Positions 24,801 through 38,065 of a stretch of 64,000 bases of DNA are shown piece after piece. Within the stretch, counting starts at the first letter, position 1. The number at the start of each line of letters is the position of its first letter. A program made the translations under genes and the position numbers. Under the pieces are notes generated by a model. That model worked only from the letters and a program-made list of their open reading frames with translations, did no database searches and had not been told where the DNA came from. This stretch comes from Certhia americana (taxonomy: Eukaryota > Chordata > Aves > Passeriformes > Certhiidae), in the NCBI GenBank assembly GCA_018697195.1, contig CM031879.1:36195408-36259407 (forward strand), given 5' to 3'.

Positions 24801-27800
24801 ATAAAAATGGGGAGAGCAAATGCAGACAAGAAAAAAAACCAGAAAGAAGAGCGACTACAAAAGTGGAGAAGCAAGCTCACACCATTATATAGACAATCAG
24901 ATTAAAATTTTGCATTCTTCTCTTATGTGGTGTTTGTGGCTAGAGCATTTTTTGGTTTTAAGTGAAAATGGCCAGCAGATGTTTATAATGATTTGTTGGC
25001 CATTTAAAAATTATGATTAGGATTGTTTTTATTTAGAATAACTAAATTACTCATTAACTTGCTGATGTGTACAGACACAAACAAACTGTATTCTCTATTT
25101 GCCATTATATAAATTCTCACATTCACTCTAAGGTTTCCAAGCACCAAGTGAGGGGCTAGGTGAAAAATTTGCAATGGTTGCTTTTGTGTTCCTGACAGGG
25201 CTGACAGTAATTCATGCCAGGAGGGATCCAATTCCCACTGTACCATTTTCTTAAAAGCAATACACACCCCAGCTCATGCTTTGACCTCAGTAGTGACCTC
25301 ATACATTCTTTTATCAGCAGGTCAGTACATATGTCTGTTGAATTCTCCAAGTACTTGAGAAGTTAATTTGTTTTCACATTTCTGGGTTTACTGGTCATAT
25401 TTCGTGTTTGGATTGCATGTTGGAAGAATTTGATGTGTGTGTTCCTTAATATCTGTTGGAAAAAGAAATTGAAGGTATTTCAGTTTTAAATAAGATTTTA
25501 ATTTTTTCCTCAAAAAATAACTAATAATTAAAAAACTCCAGCATCATTTCCTAAAAATTTTTGCCTGGGAGGCCTTCTACATACCAGAAGTTATTATTCT
25601 CTAAGGTAAAATTCTCCCCAATTGCCTCCAGTAAATCAGTTTTTAATTTGCATGTATAGTCTCTTATTGCAAAGTCAATGCTTAGTTTGGAACAGTTTTC
25701 TGGAATGAAGCTACATGGTTAACTGATAGAATTTTTTTTATTAAATGCTCTTTAAATTATTCTATTGCAAATCATGAGGAGTTTGCTACAAAAGAGTTAA
25801 GCTGAATGTGTCTGCATGTCAGTGTATTCTGCTTAACCCCCTATAATGTATCATAATTTTGAAAGAAATATGGAATGTGCCTTAATCTAGGCCACGTGCA
25901 ACAGCAAGACAGAATGCACGAAACATCTCCCAGAAGGACTGTTAACACCTGTTTTATCTGGGTGGGTTTTCTGATTTACACCGCCCGTGGAAACTTAACA
26001 TTACCTTCCAGTGTAGTCACAAAAAGTTATTCCAACAAGCTGCCATAGTAGGAGCTTATGGGAAATAAATAACATGATTTTTGGGAGCTTGTTTATCTCC
26101 CGATTTTCCCTTTCTTCAAATTTCCCCATTCTGCGAGGGAAACTGAGAATTCATGGCAAATGTCACTCAGTCTCAGTAATCCATGGCCAAGGGAACTGTG
26201 TAACATGCAGCCTGCCATATGAACATCTTCCACAGAAACTTCAAATTTGAAACTAAACAGCTTCCTCAAAGAATCATTATAAATTTTGCATTACTTTGGG
26301 CCACATTTCTTCCCATTGCAGTTCCTTTCAGATTTGGAAGAATTTTTGTGTATTCTCTGCTCTTCAGTGTCTTTATTATGTAATTATTTTTTTTTTTTTT
26401 TTAATTACATAGGAATACTTTGTACACTTTCTTCACAAGGAATCTTGGAAATATACAGCTTTTAGATGGTCTTGCTCAAAATTAAAAATGTGTAATTAGT
26501 TTAGTATGAACACATTTATATGTGGACATACAACTTTGAATATTCAAGATACATGAAAACAGATCTCTTTCTGTCACTAGTGTATAAACTAGTTTAAACT
26601 GTACTAATATATATATAAAATAACCAGCTTGCTTGTGATAGTTCAATTATAATACTTGCAAAATGAGCCCGTATGAGTCTATTTCACATTGTTCTTTTTG
26701 AAACCCTACTCTTAAATTTAAAAGCAGATCCTTCCTTTTAGAATAACTATGTATCAGCTGTTGTGGATAACATACAACAGTATACAGTGTAGTGAAAATT
26801 GTACGACAGTTTTGCTAGTAAAATTCCGTAACAGCTTTTCCTAGAAGGCGGGTGAATCAACAACACTGTCAAATGGGATAGAACACGAGACATAGGTGCT
26901 TCTTTTAATGATTGAGATTACTGATTGATACTTTTACAAATAATTGAAATAAATCTTAACATATGTTATAAGAAATCATAATTTCTTACTTTTTATGGAT
27001 TAGATACATTTTATCCCACAAGGACATGTAAAATTATGAAGGCATTAGGGGTGTTTTATATTTTAATTATATTACCATTTGCACATTTTTCTAAAGATAT
27101 GAACAAAATTTCAGGCATGCTGAACATCTGTCTTATAGTGAAGAACAGGGAACTCTAACTACTGAATATTGTTTAAGCAATCATTTAAGAATCACCAGGA
27201 CTCCTAAACAGGGTTGAATGTGCAGCATTTGAAGAATGGATAGGCAGGAGGATTAGAACATTGGACTGGGTAATCAATTTTGGTATACCAGTTTTAATCT
27301 GGACAGTTCCTTTTGACCTCTTTAGTCAGCAATTGAAAATGTATTTCTGCACCCCATACTCAGAAAATCATAGTGCCTATAGATATGTACAAAGCAAGCA
27401 TGCTCCTAAGTAATAAGCAGTGTATTCCTTTATCATTGAAATGAAGCAAGTTCTTGACTTGTTTAATGTTTATTTTTTTGTGAAGGAAGAATTTGACATA
27501 TGCCCATTTGTACATAGTGATAAAAGCTAAATGTCCTCCTGCCTAGTTTATGAAACCTGGTTTATGACACCTGGATTTGTTAAATAATCTGAATTATAAA
27601 ACTGAGGATAAAAGGTACTATAGAACAGCAAACATTTTTCATTTCCATTTGTCTTGTGACTTTTTAGCTCTTGGTTTTAAGGACTGGCAGAACATAAATA
27701 CAAACTAGTAAAACCAGCTAGGAAGAAAACCCATAAAGAACAAAGTTACAAAGCAAACCAAAAATCTGGGTGTTTCCCACGTGACAAGTGAGTTGTCAAC

Positions 27801-29870
27801 AGGTCAAAATGTGTGCAATGGATGAGTCATTTAAGAACAGAAAGTGAAATAAACTTCTTTTAAATCTCTGAGAACACCTATGGGCATAGCAGGTTGTGAA
27901 AGTTTATACATTTGGCCAAAGCATAGTCTGTTTAAGTAGTGTGTGTATGAGGATTAACCATGTATTTGTGAGAGTGCATATGACCAATTCTCTTACTGTT
28001 ATTAGACATGGGAAGAATAGAGTTTAGGCCATTTCTACCTTGAAATATTTTTCAGTGTCTCCCAGAGCATTCTGTATAGCTAAATCTATATGGAAAGATT
28101 AGTACTCTTACCATCTCCAACATGTGCATCAAAAATGGTTTTATTTACCCATGAAGGCATCTTGGTTGCTTGCTTGAACCTTTGATCTTTCAAGAGCTTA
28201 CAAGTGAGACCACATCACTGGCACTTCACCTACTAAGTAAGCAGCCAGAACTCAAAAGCATGTGCATCTCTTTACATGACTGATTCCTGTTTAAATCAGA
28301 CAAATAGTATCTGCATTTACATTCTTTGAATCTTAATAATTTTACTCAATATGTGAATTGTAAATATTTAGAGTCCAGGCTGCCACTTGTGAAGCCTGAA
28401 TTTTATTTGATTTTGGTTGTACTAGTGCTACAGAACTTGAAAGAAAAGGAGATGTGTAACAACAGTAATATATTTTCTAATTCTGCATTCATTTAAATCC
28501 TCCACAAATTGTATTAGTGATGAATATCCATGCAAGAGAAAGATTCAAATGTATGTTTCTCAACTCAGGTTAATACTCTGGGGACATTTAGGAAGAAACC
28601 TGCTGGTAAAATGTGTTTGAAATACAGTTATTGTGACACACACTATCTCATACCATAATACCAATCTAAAGGAATACTATCATTTGCAATTAAAAGGAAA
28701 AAAGCACAAAATACTGAAGAGTTTTGTGGAGTTTCTGTTCTCTGGAAAGTGAGTATGAATGTGGTCCTCTGGATTTCTGCAGAATACTATTTCCATGGAT
28801 GTCCTTAATCAACCATCAGCAATATTACAAAACTTCACAGGGAAAATCCTTTGCCAAATTTTATCTGGGAATAGGGTCACCAATCAGAATGTCAAAACAT
28901 ACACATGCAACTGTGGAAGATGACACTGAATGAAGTGCTACCAGAAATTATTGTTTTAGTTCTGCTGTCAAAATAATCAAGAGAATTTAAGAGCATATAT
29001 GTATAGAAACTTTGTGGTCATAATAATTTGTTCCTTTTATAAAGGTGTCCCATTCTTCAGGAAGAATCTAGCTCATAGAAGTCAAAAAGTAACTAATTTG
29101 AGTGTCTATGTGTTCTTGTAAACTATATTGTCATAAAACTAATAAATGGGAGTAAGTCAGAGCAAGATTTCTTTTCGCTTCTTATGCACACAGAGAAACA
29201 TAATGCTGTCTTAGTCATAATTACATGTCTTCTAAGCATCCCACAATTAAATTTATTTTTGGAAATGAAGAAAGTGTCTTTCAGACAAAGGAGATGAAAA
29301 ACTAGTCTTGGCAACAGCAAAAATAATAGGAATAAGTAGACAAATTCTATGTGTTGAGTCACTGGTGAGTACATCCCACAAATGAACTCTTCCTGTAAGT
29401 CAGCTGGGTATTAAGTACTACTGTTTATCTACATGGAAGTCCCCCAGTCTGATTTAATGATTTATTTCTGTCAAGAAATTTTAAATAGCTTTCACACAAA
29501 AGCATGTTACCCACAACTATGCAATATCATGTGTCAACATATTTCCAATATATCTTTGCATGACACATAATCTATTCATATTATCAGAGTGGTGACATTT
29601 CTGTTTATTTGTACATCATCATATGAACTGTATCACCTTAAATGTCACTGTAAAAATATATCAAAGTTCACTAATATTTATGGTGTTAAGTATTCCAGGT
29701 GTTTTTTCATGATGCTATGTGTATGAATACTATTAAAAAGAAAAGATTTATGAAGAAAGCTTAATATATTGTAATCATAATCCATTAGACTAAAATTAAA
29801 AAGTATCAAATGGTGTTATCTACCTTATGAAGTCCACAAATTAATTCCTAAATTATCATCATCTTACCAG

Positions 29871-29907
29871 TGTTTCTTTACCAACAATGTGTTTCTTTAC
29901 CAACAAT
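29871..29907. repeat. Two-copy 19-bp tandem repeat
   Basis: TGTTTCTTTACCAACAATG occurs twice in direct succession (29871 and 29890). It is a simple local duplication with no other role visible. Confidence 0.85.
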
Positions 29908-31626
29908 GCAGGAACTACATTTCAGAATTTGACATAATATCCTTGAGTTTTTATAAGGAGGTGATTAGGTTTCAGAATAGGTTTTTGTTACCTGTCAAAA
30001 GCAAGCTCATGTAGTGTTGATTGACTTTCAACATGGTTAATTGAATAGCTAAGTAGCAAGTATCTATATAGCAAGGAAGGTTTATTATATTGTTAATTAC
30101 TTACTCTATTTACAGTTGTTAAGGGTTTTAATATTGAAGTTCTGCTATTCAATGTGCTGCATTTATTCCACTCTTTTGAATCTTTAATATAAAATAAGAG
30201 CCTTGGAACAAAATAAAAATCAGGGATTGACAGAGGTGGAGAACTTTATCAACAGCAACTATCTGATCTCAGCACCATGTTCCTGTACAAGCAAATTTGC
30301 AATTTTGAAATTCTTTGCTGTCGTGATATGTAAGATTTGGAGTAAATCTGTATATCCTGAATTCTGTACTGTAATAAGTGATATCTTCTGCTACAATACC
30401 TTTAGTTCTCATGACACTACTCACTGTAATGATAAACATAATCTCTGCTATAAATTTGTTCTTTTTGCAAGCAAAATTAAACGAATTGAGGTTGTATGTA
30501 AGGCATAAAATTTGTGGTGTCTGTGTTGTGTTACACCACAAAATCTTCAGCCACTGATATATAAGCAGCAGAATTCTACACACACAGTATCAGCTCTAGG
30601 AGGAATTTACCCAGTGAATAACTACTTGTATAAACATGGACTTCAGGAATTCGTACCACTCTTGATTGAAACAGTACTGAGGAATCGAAGCTGCTTGAAA
30701 TCTCTTGGAACTTTCAAAATTGCAAAATTACTCTCATCTGTGAGTGAGTTTGAACAAAGTGTTTGGGGCTGCTTGGGTTTCAGTTCAAAGAATAACTGTG
30801 GTTTACCAGGGCAAGAAATAGGTAATGAAAGCAATATTTAGAGACACACTGAGAGGCTCAAAATGGGACAATTTTAAGGCTAACATTTTCTAGACTCGAG
30901 TGAAATGAAAGTGAAAATGAACCCAAAAATGAATTAATGCATGTCGCGTTGAATCCCCTAACAGTTTTTGAGAGTTGTAACAACTGCAGTTATTATCTGA
31001 AAACTGACTGCAAGAGTTGTTTTCTGACATTTTCAGGGTATTATGGGCCCGTGAGTTGCCACACCAAACTTGCTCAATTCACAAGTCAAAACAAGACTTT
31101 ATTATAAGGCTAACAGTACAACCCCAGTCTATTGTCTGAAAGTTGGCCACTGCTATTGCTCATACACCCCTACCAAAAGGGTAACTTGGGACTCAGGGCT
31201 TCTGTCACACTTCTCTTGGTGAGCTCTGAAGCCAAGCAGAATTTTCTTTGTAGTTCTGCAGCATACTGAGTCATTGGTGTTAGTGGTAATGATTAGTTTC
31301 TTCTGAGAGTTTAGGAGACTTACATCAAAGACACATGCTGTAAAGGTAGACACTAAAAGTAACCAGGTGCTATTTCTATAGGACATTTTTCACTAAATGT
31401 ATGTGAAGGTTTAGGTATTAGGCTTATTATTTTCTAGATATTCAGTATTGCAGATAGATAATGAGATGTTTCCACATTAGGGCTTAAATATTCTCCGGAG
31501 AACTAGGTTTTGTTAAAACTGTGGTCTCCTGAACTACTGCAGAGAGGACATGCCCATTATCAAGAATTACTTGATTAAACTAGAATGTATGTTCCAGTTA
31601 TTTGAAGATGGGTGCTACTGTACTGG

Positions 31627-31678
31627 TTTTTCTTTCTTTTTTTTTCCTTTTTTTTCCCCCCCTCCCTTTGGCTTCCAG
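31627..31678 (+). other. Cryptic 3' splice-site-like pyrimidine tract
   Basis: An almost pure T then C tract of about 43 bases is followed by GGCTTCCAG (AG at 31677-31678), the form of a strong acceptor. Splicing from the upstream NAV3 exon (ending in phase 0) into this site would read TAC TAA, an immediate stop, so it is not an ordinary in-frame coding exon. It may be decoy, poison-exon or simple low-complexity sequence. Confidence 0.35.
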
Positions 31679-31864
31679 TACTAAATTATAGAGCAGAATT
31701 TCCTGAAAGTCCACAGGCATTGAGTTATGCAGCTAACACCTCAACAAATCTTCATTTCTTTTCAATTTTTCAGGGCAGAAAAATTTCCGTTCAAAGTTTT
31801 TTCTTATGTAGTTGACATTGTGTAAAGGTTGAGTATGCCCTTCATGTGTGCTATTTTCTCAAGT

Positions 31865-32185
31865 GATGCAGGGGTTTAGCTGCAGGTCAGGGCTGAGCCA
31901 GCCCAGTGCCTTGCCACTGCCACCAGGAGTGGCACCATCCGTCTTGTCCCTCCTTCCCACCTCCCCTTTCCTCTCCCAAACCACGCTTTACTCAGGCTGG
32001 GACACGCCCTCCCCTCTGCTGGTCCTGTGCTTATCTGGCTGCCTGGGAAACTGGAATGACTGCAATCCCTTTGCCTTTTTGCTGGGTGAGTTCTCTGCGC
32101 CGAGCCAGCTCCTGGTGTGATTAGAGAAGTGCTGAAGCCCAGCAGCAGCAGGGCCCTCACACCTGGGAGGAAGAGGAGGTGAGGA
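31865..32185. other. GC-rich intronic patch of unknown role
   Basis: About 320 bases are clearly richer in G+C than the surrounding intron. Counting two 60-base lines gives 36 of 60 and 32 of 60 G+C, against a mostly AT-rich neighbourhood. It has few CpGs, so it is not a classic CpG island. It ends in AGGAGGTGAGGAAG, which has the form of a 5' splice site (GTGAGG at 32179). Open frames run through it on both strands without recognisable similarity. Possibilities are an alternative or non-coding exon, a regulatory element, or an old insertion. The sequence alone does not decide between them. Confidence 0.35.
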
Positions 32186-34123
32186 AGAATCAGATCTTCC
32201 TATTTTAGCTGCAGCCAGCTTGCAACTGATCTAGCTGTGTCACCTCTATGTCTTAACAAAATTACCTAGTTAATTTTGTTGTGGGTTTTTTTTTTCTTTT
32301 TCGTGGTGTAAAACTACATAAACATTTAAGAAAATGACAGTTAATGCCTGTGTTGCTGCAGTGACTGTGCTGGGCCAAAGCTGGAGTAATCCTGTTGATT
32401 TTAGGATGTTTATTCCACATTCTAAGCTGTGAAAATTGGTGACACCCATCAAACTAATTTATGAAAACTTCGTGGGACACTCCAGTCTTTTAATTTTATT
32501 AGTAAATTAGTAAATTTTAAAATGAGTAAATTTTATTAGTTTTACTGCAGACTTTGAGTTTTGGTATTCTTCTGTAATTAATTCAGCAAAGAGATTGTTT
32601 ATCATTGACTGTAAATGTTGGCATGCCCTTGAAATCAAGGTTAGAAAAGACTTCTAAAAATGTGTTTAGTAGTGTATTGATCTTTATTGCCCTTGAAGAG
32701 CATATTTTTCAGGTATTTATAAATTTATACATTTATACCCAGGGATCGAGACAGTCTGTAGACTCGTAATACATATTTCTAGGGTCAATAGTAAAATGAA
32801 CGGTTATATCCTTTTAGCTACTACCATTTCCAGAGAACAATGGCAGAACCCCAGTATAGAAAGATGATAGTAGTCAAACACTTTCCTAGGTGAGAAAAGA
32901 TACTGCCAAGGATCAAGTAGTTTTCATTCAAGGGGTGAATTTACCCCTTATGTTTTGATGGTCAAAAACCATTGATAAGAGACATTGTAAAATGTGTAAG
33001 CATTCAAATAAAACAACTTCATGGACTTGAGCTATTGCAGCTTTATATTTTTAGTGTTGAAGGTTCTTTGCTTTATTTTCAATGTTCTCCAATGATAATA
33101 GGTATTTAAAATATATTTTTTAAATTTTGTTTTATTTTGTGGTCCCCAATTGCCTTGAACTAAATGCATCAACCTAAAAACATATTTTAGACTCAAACCT
33201 GTTGAAGCCACTCAAAATCAAACACCTCTCTATACATAATGTTTTTGTTTTCATAGCAGCATACTTATGGACAATGATAGTAATTTTTACGAGTATAGCT
33301 GATTATTTCTTCAGAATCTTCTTACCTTCCAGGACTGGGGTAATCCGCTGAGGATGGTGACTCGAGAATCTTTTGGAACACCCTGTCTCCCTCATCTGTT
33401 AGATATAGATACATGACAGCAGTCTAATTCTGTGATTATTCGTTTTAGAGGCAGAGGTTTTATCCTTTTATTGATCTACATTTAGGCCACATTTTTGATC
33501 CAAAAACTCTCTGTAGAGTAGGTAACTGTAGATTTCTTCTAAATCACCAAGAGAAGACAGCACCATATTCTATACTAAGCATGAACTCTTCCGAGGAGCA
33601 TAAACTTTTGATAAATTTATTTATTTATTATAAGATTTGAAGGAAAGAAATTAGAGGAGAAACCACTGATGAGAGTGATATCATTTTCACAGAATCCTAC
33701 ATCATTGCAAGCAAGTACCTTTGCTTACACTGTTGGAGGTTTTTGCTTACATGTTTTAGTAAACTCAGCCATTCCAGACATATACTCAGTATCTAATTCT
33801 CGATGGATGCTTTCACTGCTGCTTGTTTGTAGCATACAGAATCCAGTTTTATGTTAACTAGGTGGGTTGCTGAGATGCCAGCATGCCATTCTGGATTGGG
33901 CATTTGTGAATTGTTTTTAAGAACCAAATTGGACAATGAAAGCTTTATCTTGATTCCCCAATTAGCAGTAATCATTCTTACTAAACTTTGGTAAAGAGCT
34001 GTAGTATGCAATGAATGTAAAGTATTCATTCCTGGGCACTTGGGGTTTTTTTTCCCCTCTACTAACATTTCTATGTTTTGTCAAATAGTCTTATCCTGCT
34101 TGTTATTTCTATTCATGCTGCAG

Positions 34124-34196
34124 ATTGAGAATGTTGATGTCTGCCTTAGCTTTCTGGCAGCCAGAGGCGTAAACGTCCAAGGTCTTTCTGCAGAAG
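34124..34196 (+). CDS. NAV3: NAV3 coding exon, CH domain part 3 (73 bp)
   Basis: This exon encodes IENVDVCLSFLAARGVNVQG followed by LSAE and the first base of the next Glu. It forms the helical middle of the CH domain. The acceptor is ATTCATGCTGCAG ending at 34123 and the donor is AAG|GTAAGA at 34197. It starts in phase 0, matching the complete ATG codon ending the previous exon, and leaves one base. In the joined product it corresponds to residues 58-81 counted from the first exon in this window. Val at ENVDV and AARGVNV favour NAV3 over NAV2 from memory. Confidence 0.97.
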
Positions 34197-37100
34197 GTAA
34201 GAGAAACAAATCATCAGAACAAATAACAAGATTTTCTTCTGAAAGCTAAATTTCTTAACACAAATCACTTGCACCTAAATACCAACCTCCAGCTGTCTTG
34301 AACAGCATGCAAATATAGATTAGTGATAACAAGTGAGAGCGTTTCCTTTTAATTTTCGCTTGAAACTGAACCAAGAAATGCAATGTTTATGAAGCTTGGG
34401 ACAATGTTTTAAAACAATATTTTTTCAATGGTATTAATCTTTTCATGTTACCTCCACAATATGAGATAGACACAGAACTTCCCGAGCATACTTTTTTTTA
34501 ACTTGTTCATGTATTTGATTTAAAGCAGCAAACAAGAACATAAGAATCTTGCTCAGTTACATAAACCTAGGGAAGATCTTTTGTTTCAGCAAATTTATTA
34601 TTAGTAGTAATGCTGTCCAGATGAGTCTGAAAATTATAGTATTCCTTTGATGTCTCCTATTAAGTGAAAGAGTGAATGGTTTTGCTGCTTCAGTTATTCT
34701 GCTGTATTAGTCACCTTAAATGATTGCCTAACGTGGTTGCAACTAAATTAATAAATATAATAAACAAAAACCATTAAAATGCCAGTTGTCTTAATTATTA
34801 TGTAATATTGCCTTGTTCATGTAAGAGGCAAGTGAATGAATGAAATGTATATGTCTTTGTCCTGTTGCAAATTAAGCAGTTCTGCAAAATGCTGTGCACC
34901 TTTAAAATCCCTTTGACCTCTATGGCCCCTGGAGGTAACAGGGCCAGAGATGCAACCCTGTATTTTTATTTTGTGTGTAGCACAACTAAAAGCTGGAAGG
35001 AATTTTTTTTTTTCAGAGGTGATAATTTCAGTTGAATTCTAGAAGGCTTGTGGAGAAAAAATTTGGAATACTAACCATTATTTGATTTTTAAATTAACTC
35101 AGAATTACTATATTTCACCATCTGAAGCAATCTAGGATTTTAAACATGCAACACAGACATGATGTCAAATTGTGAAAAGCTCCTTAAGCAATTTAAGAGA
35201 ACCTTAGTGTGTACTTGCAGATATCTTGCTGTAAGAGAATCCTGAAAGTTTGCATGCTGTCATTCACCTCATAGCTATTTAGAACCAGAATTTCTAGAGC
35301 AGCCTATTTTTACTGTATCATACAAAGTATGAATTACATGTCTGAATAGCATGAATTTATTTTATGAGGACACTCATCATTATTTAATACCCTGGCATGG
35401 TACAAGACACATTTTCTGTACCTTTTAAAATCAGAATCTGTGTTCATTCTGTAATGCCTTTATTCCTACTTTTGTTTTGCTTTGGAAAATAATTTTAATA
35501 GGACATAAACTTCAATTCTGTACTTTTAAGTTCATGTAAAACTTTTAAAAGCAGTACTATTACATAGGACTAAATGAAAGGACTATGATTTAAAATGCTC
35601 ATTATTCTTCAAAACCAAATTTTAACATTTAGTGCTGACGTAAGATTAAAATGAAGTCTGCTGTTGCACAGTTGGTCATGAATCTGGAGTAAATCCACTA
35701 CTATCTTCATAACGATAGTCTTCAAAGTACTGCAGAAGTGTGATTTCCTTAAATATACCATTTTTACAATGTCATTATACATATTACAATTTTTTAGTGG
35801 AAGAAGAAATTGAGTTTCTTGTAATAAGCTTTGGTAAATGTGTCTTGTTATTATGGGGCCATTTATTAATGACCAGAAGGGTAGTGGAACAATAAACCAT
35901 AAGCTTAACAAGTTCTGAAGATTTCACAACCAGTTTATGACCTCCTTTTGACGATTGAATAAAGAGGTCTAGAAAAAAAGTAATTTTCAGACCTTGACTG
36001 CCAAATCTCTGCTTGAGAGCCCAGTTGATAAATAATTGTCCAGTTGCTACAAAGGAAAACAAATCCCTCATTTTCTGAGTATATATTTAGTACACATTAG
36101 AAGTCTCTGATTTTTTGCTTGTGAGAAATCTTCTAACTGTAACTCTATTAAAAGTAGGGATGAAAAAGTTACTGATAACATCCTTCTCTAAAAATAGTAA
36201 ATATAGTAACACAAAAAGAACAAAATTTTAAGATTAAAAGAATGTTGAGTGGATTTAATAAAGGAAATGGATAGTTTTGTGGAGTTTTGGGGTGGTTTTT
36301 AGGATAATTTTAAATACAAATTTTCTGTATTTCTTGACAATGATCTTCCCAGAAGCCAACACGACTGCAAAAGTCGAAGTTGCCTAAAAAGTTTACCTGT
36401 TCTGGAAAAGTTCTGCATATCTATTGTGGTCTTGTTGCTAATCAAAGATACTGCAGCATCTTCACAGGGAAGATGAATAAGTATAGCTGCTTAGAACCAA
36501 TTTACATTTCGAAAAGTATATTCCAGTGTCCAGGACTGGATTTGCTTTTGAAGATTGTGAGTATAAAAGGTCCAGTGTTTGCTGGACTCAGTATATGTAA
36601 TTAACATTTCACCTAATCCTATTGATAGAAATGTTTTTGGTTTAAGAGATGTAAATGACAGTAATTTTGTATAAGTTCAACTTGTAAATTTTCCTAGGAA
36701 TGCTGTGTAGCACACACAGCTCAGTACTTCAATTTGCAGGGAAGGCAGAAAGGTGGTGGCATTGCTTGTCAGGTTGCAGGTCTGTAGGTCTAATAAAAAT
36801 CTTTCACAAGGTGGTCAGTGCCAAAGAAAGTTAATAATGAGGTTATGAACAGGCCTACATGTTGCAGATAATTTCATTAGTCTTCTGAGGTTTCTTTTTG
36901 AAACTGAGATCCTTTATCAGCAAAGAATAACAATATCCTTGTAAAATCTTTATCTCAGGCTGAGGAAAAGCTAAAAAAGTACTGGGAGACATGGGGATGC
37001 TGGTGTTCACCAGAATTGTATTCAGGTAGCTGTTTAGCCTCATCAAAGCTCTAGTTTTTGTCTTCATTATCAGTGATAGCAGTATAAAATAAAAAGCAAT

Positions 37101-37769
37101 AAAATCAAGTAAATTGAAAGTTCAAAGATGTAATCATGAGCTTTACAATTACCTTTTTTAAAAACAACCTTCCATTTACTTTATTCTCTCACGTTTCCTG
37201 CATGTCTGTATGAGTGGATATGTGTTTCTGACAAGAACCATTAACATATAGTCTTTCCAATTTTTCCAGAACTCACTGTTTATTACCACTGTGCCCAGAA
37301 CTTGCCCCAAAAGCAAAAAGAGTAATTTAAAGTCATGAGGTTTGAAGGGATGTATAGTTAAGACCAGATTAGAATTCAGATTTTTCTGAATGACTTTTTC
37401 CTTAATTAGATTATTTTTATTTTGTTGGGACAGGAGTATTCATTTCAGATTATATGTCCTATTTAAGGTTATAATAATATGGATATACTCTTGTTTATGA
37501 CCATGCAAATGACTCTTCATGAAAGCATTGTAGAGATAGGTGTTTGTTGCAACACTGACATAAAACCCCAAAAATTATAATAAAATAGGCTATCAGTGGC
37601 ACATAAAATGTCTCTGATATTACAGGTAAATGAAGAGCTATAAGACATAAACATGTATAGTTATAGGTATGTACAGACATATTTTGGTATGACTTTTACA
37701 AAACTGAATTTTAAAACAAAAAAACACAAAGTGTTTTCACTTCCTTTTCTCTTTCTTTTTTTATTATAG
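34197..37769 (+). other. NAV3: Intron, 3.6 kb
   Basis: An AT-rich intron with no gene or clear mobile element. Donor GTAAGA and acceptor CTTTTTTTATTATAG. The open frames within it (for example about 35609-36071 on the minus strand) have no recognisable similarity. Confidence 0.92.
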
Positions 37770-37947
37770 AAATAAGGAATGGAAATTTGAAAGCCATTTT
37801 AGGGCTGTTTTTCAGTTTGTCTCGGTACAAACAGCAGCAACATCATCAGCAACAGTACTACCAGTCTTTGGTGGAGCTACAACAGCAAGTCCCTTCAACT
37901 CCAGCTGAAATCAGCCAGTCCAAAACACACCAAGATATGCAGTCAAG
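37770..37947 (+). CDS. NAV3: NAV3 coding exon, CH domain end and Gln-rich tail (178 bp)
   Basis: This exon completes the Glu codon, then encodes IRNGNLKAILGLFFSLSRYK, the last CH helix. A Gln/His/Tyr-rich stretch follows (QQQHHQQQYYQSLVELQQQ), then a short polar linker ending HQDMQS. It enters in phase 1 and leaves two bases (AG). The NLKAILGLFFSLSRY block is strongly conserved among navigators. The linker VPSTPAEISQSKT appears about two residues shorter than the human NAV3 segment I remember, so this is a variable spot. The acceptor is TTATTATAG; the donor AG|GTAGGC is less ideal than the other donors here. Confidence 0.96.
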
Positions 37948-38042
37948 GTAGGCTAAAAAGTTATTTTTCTCAGGTGTAAAAGCTTTTTTTATACTTCTGT
38001 TTGAAAAAGATAAGAATTTTTAATAAAAATTAGGGCATTTAA

Positions 38043-38065
38043 TTTTTTTTTTTTTTTTTTTTTAG
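38043..38065. repeat. Poly-T run (23 T)
   Basis: A pure T run followed at once by AG, about 100 bases after the donor of the preceding exon. It resembles a pyrimidine tract, but no exon is evident after it. Confidence 0.85.

Larger units (their letters stand above)
10792..34123 (+). other. NAV3: Large intron, 23.3 kb
   Basis: A long AT-rich intron lies between CH exons 2 and 3. I find no second gene, RNA gene or intact mobile element. It holds short direct repeats (13013-13060, 29871-29907), a 26-base T run near 18860, several AT-rich tracts, and a GC-richer patch at about 31865-32185 preceded by a long pyrimidine tract (31627-31669). Open frames of 60-110 codons occur on both strands, for example around 30200-30840, but none has recognisable similarity or codon-like structure. 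Donor GTAAGA is at 10792 and acceptor TGCTGCAG ends at 34123. Confidence 0.88.

Noticed and set aside
30203..30841. Overlapping open frames of 101-109 codons on both strands
   Set aside because: They are not recognisable as any protein family, and AT-rich introns of this length produce such frames by chance.
31035..31150. Possible minus-strand LTR fragment (reverse complement contains an AATAAA-like block)
   Set aside because: Only a polyadenylation-like block and nothing else typical of an LTR: no paired copy, no terminal TG...CA with target duplication.
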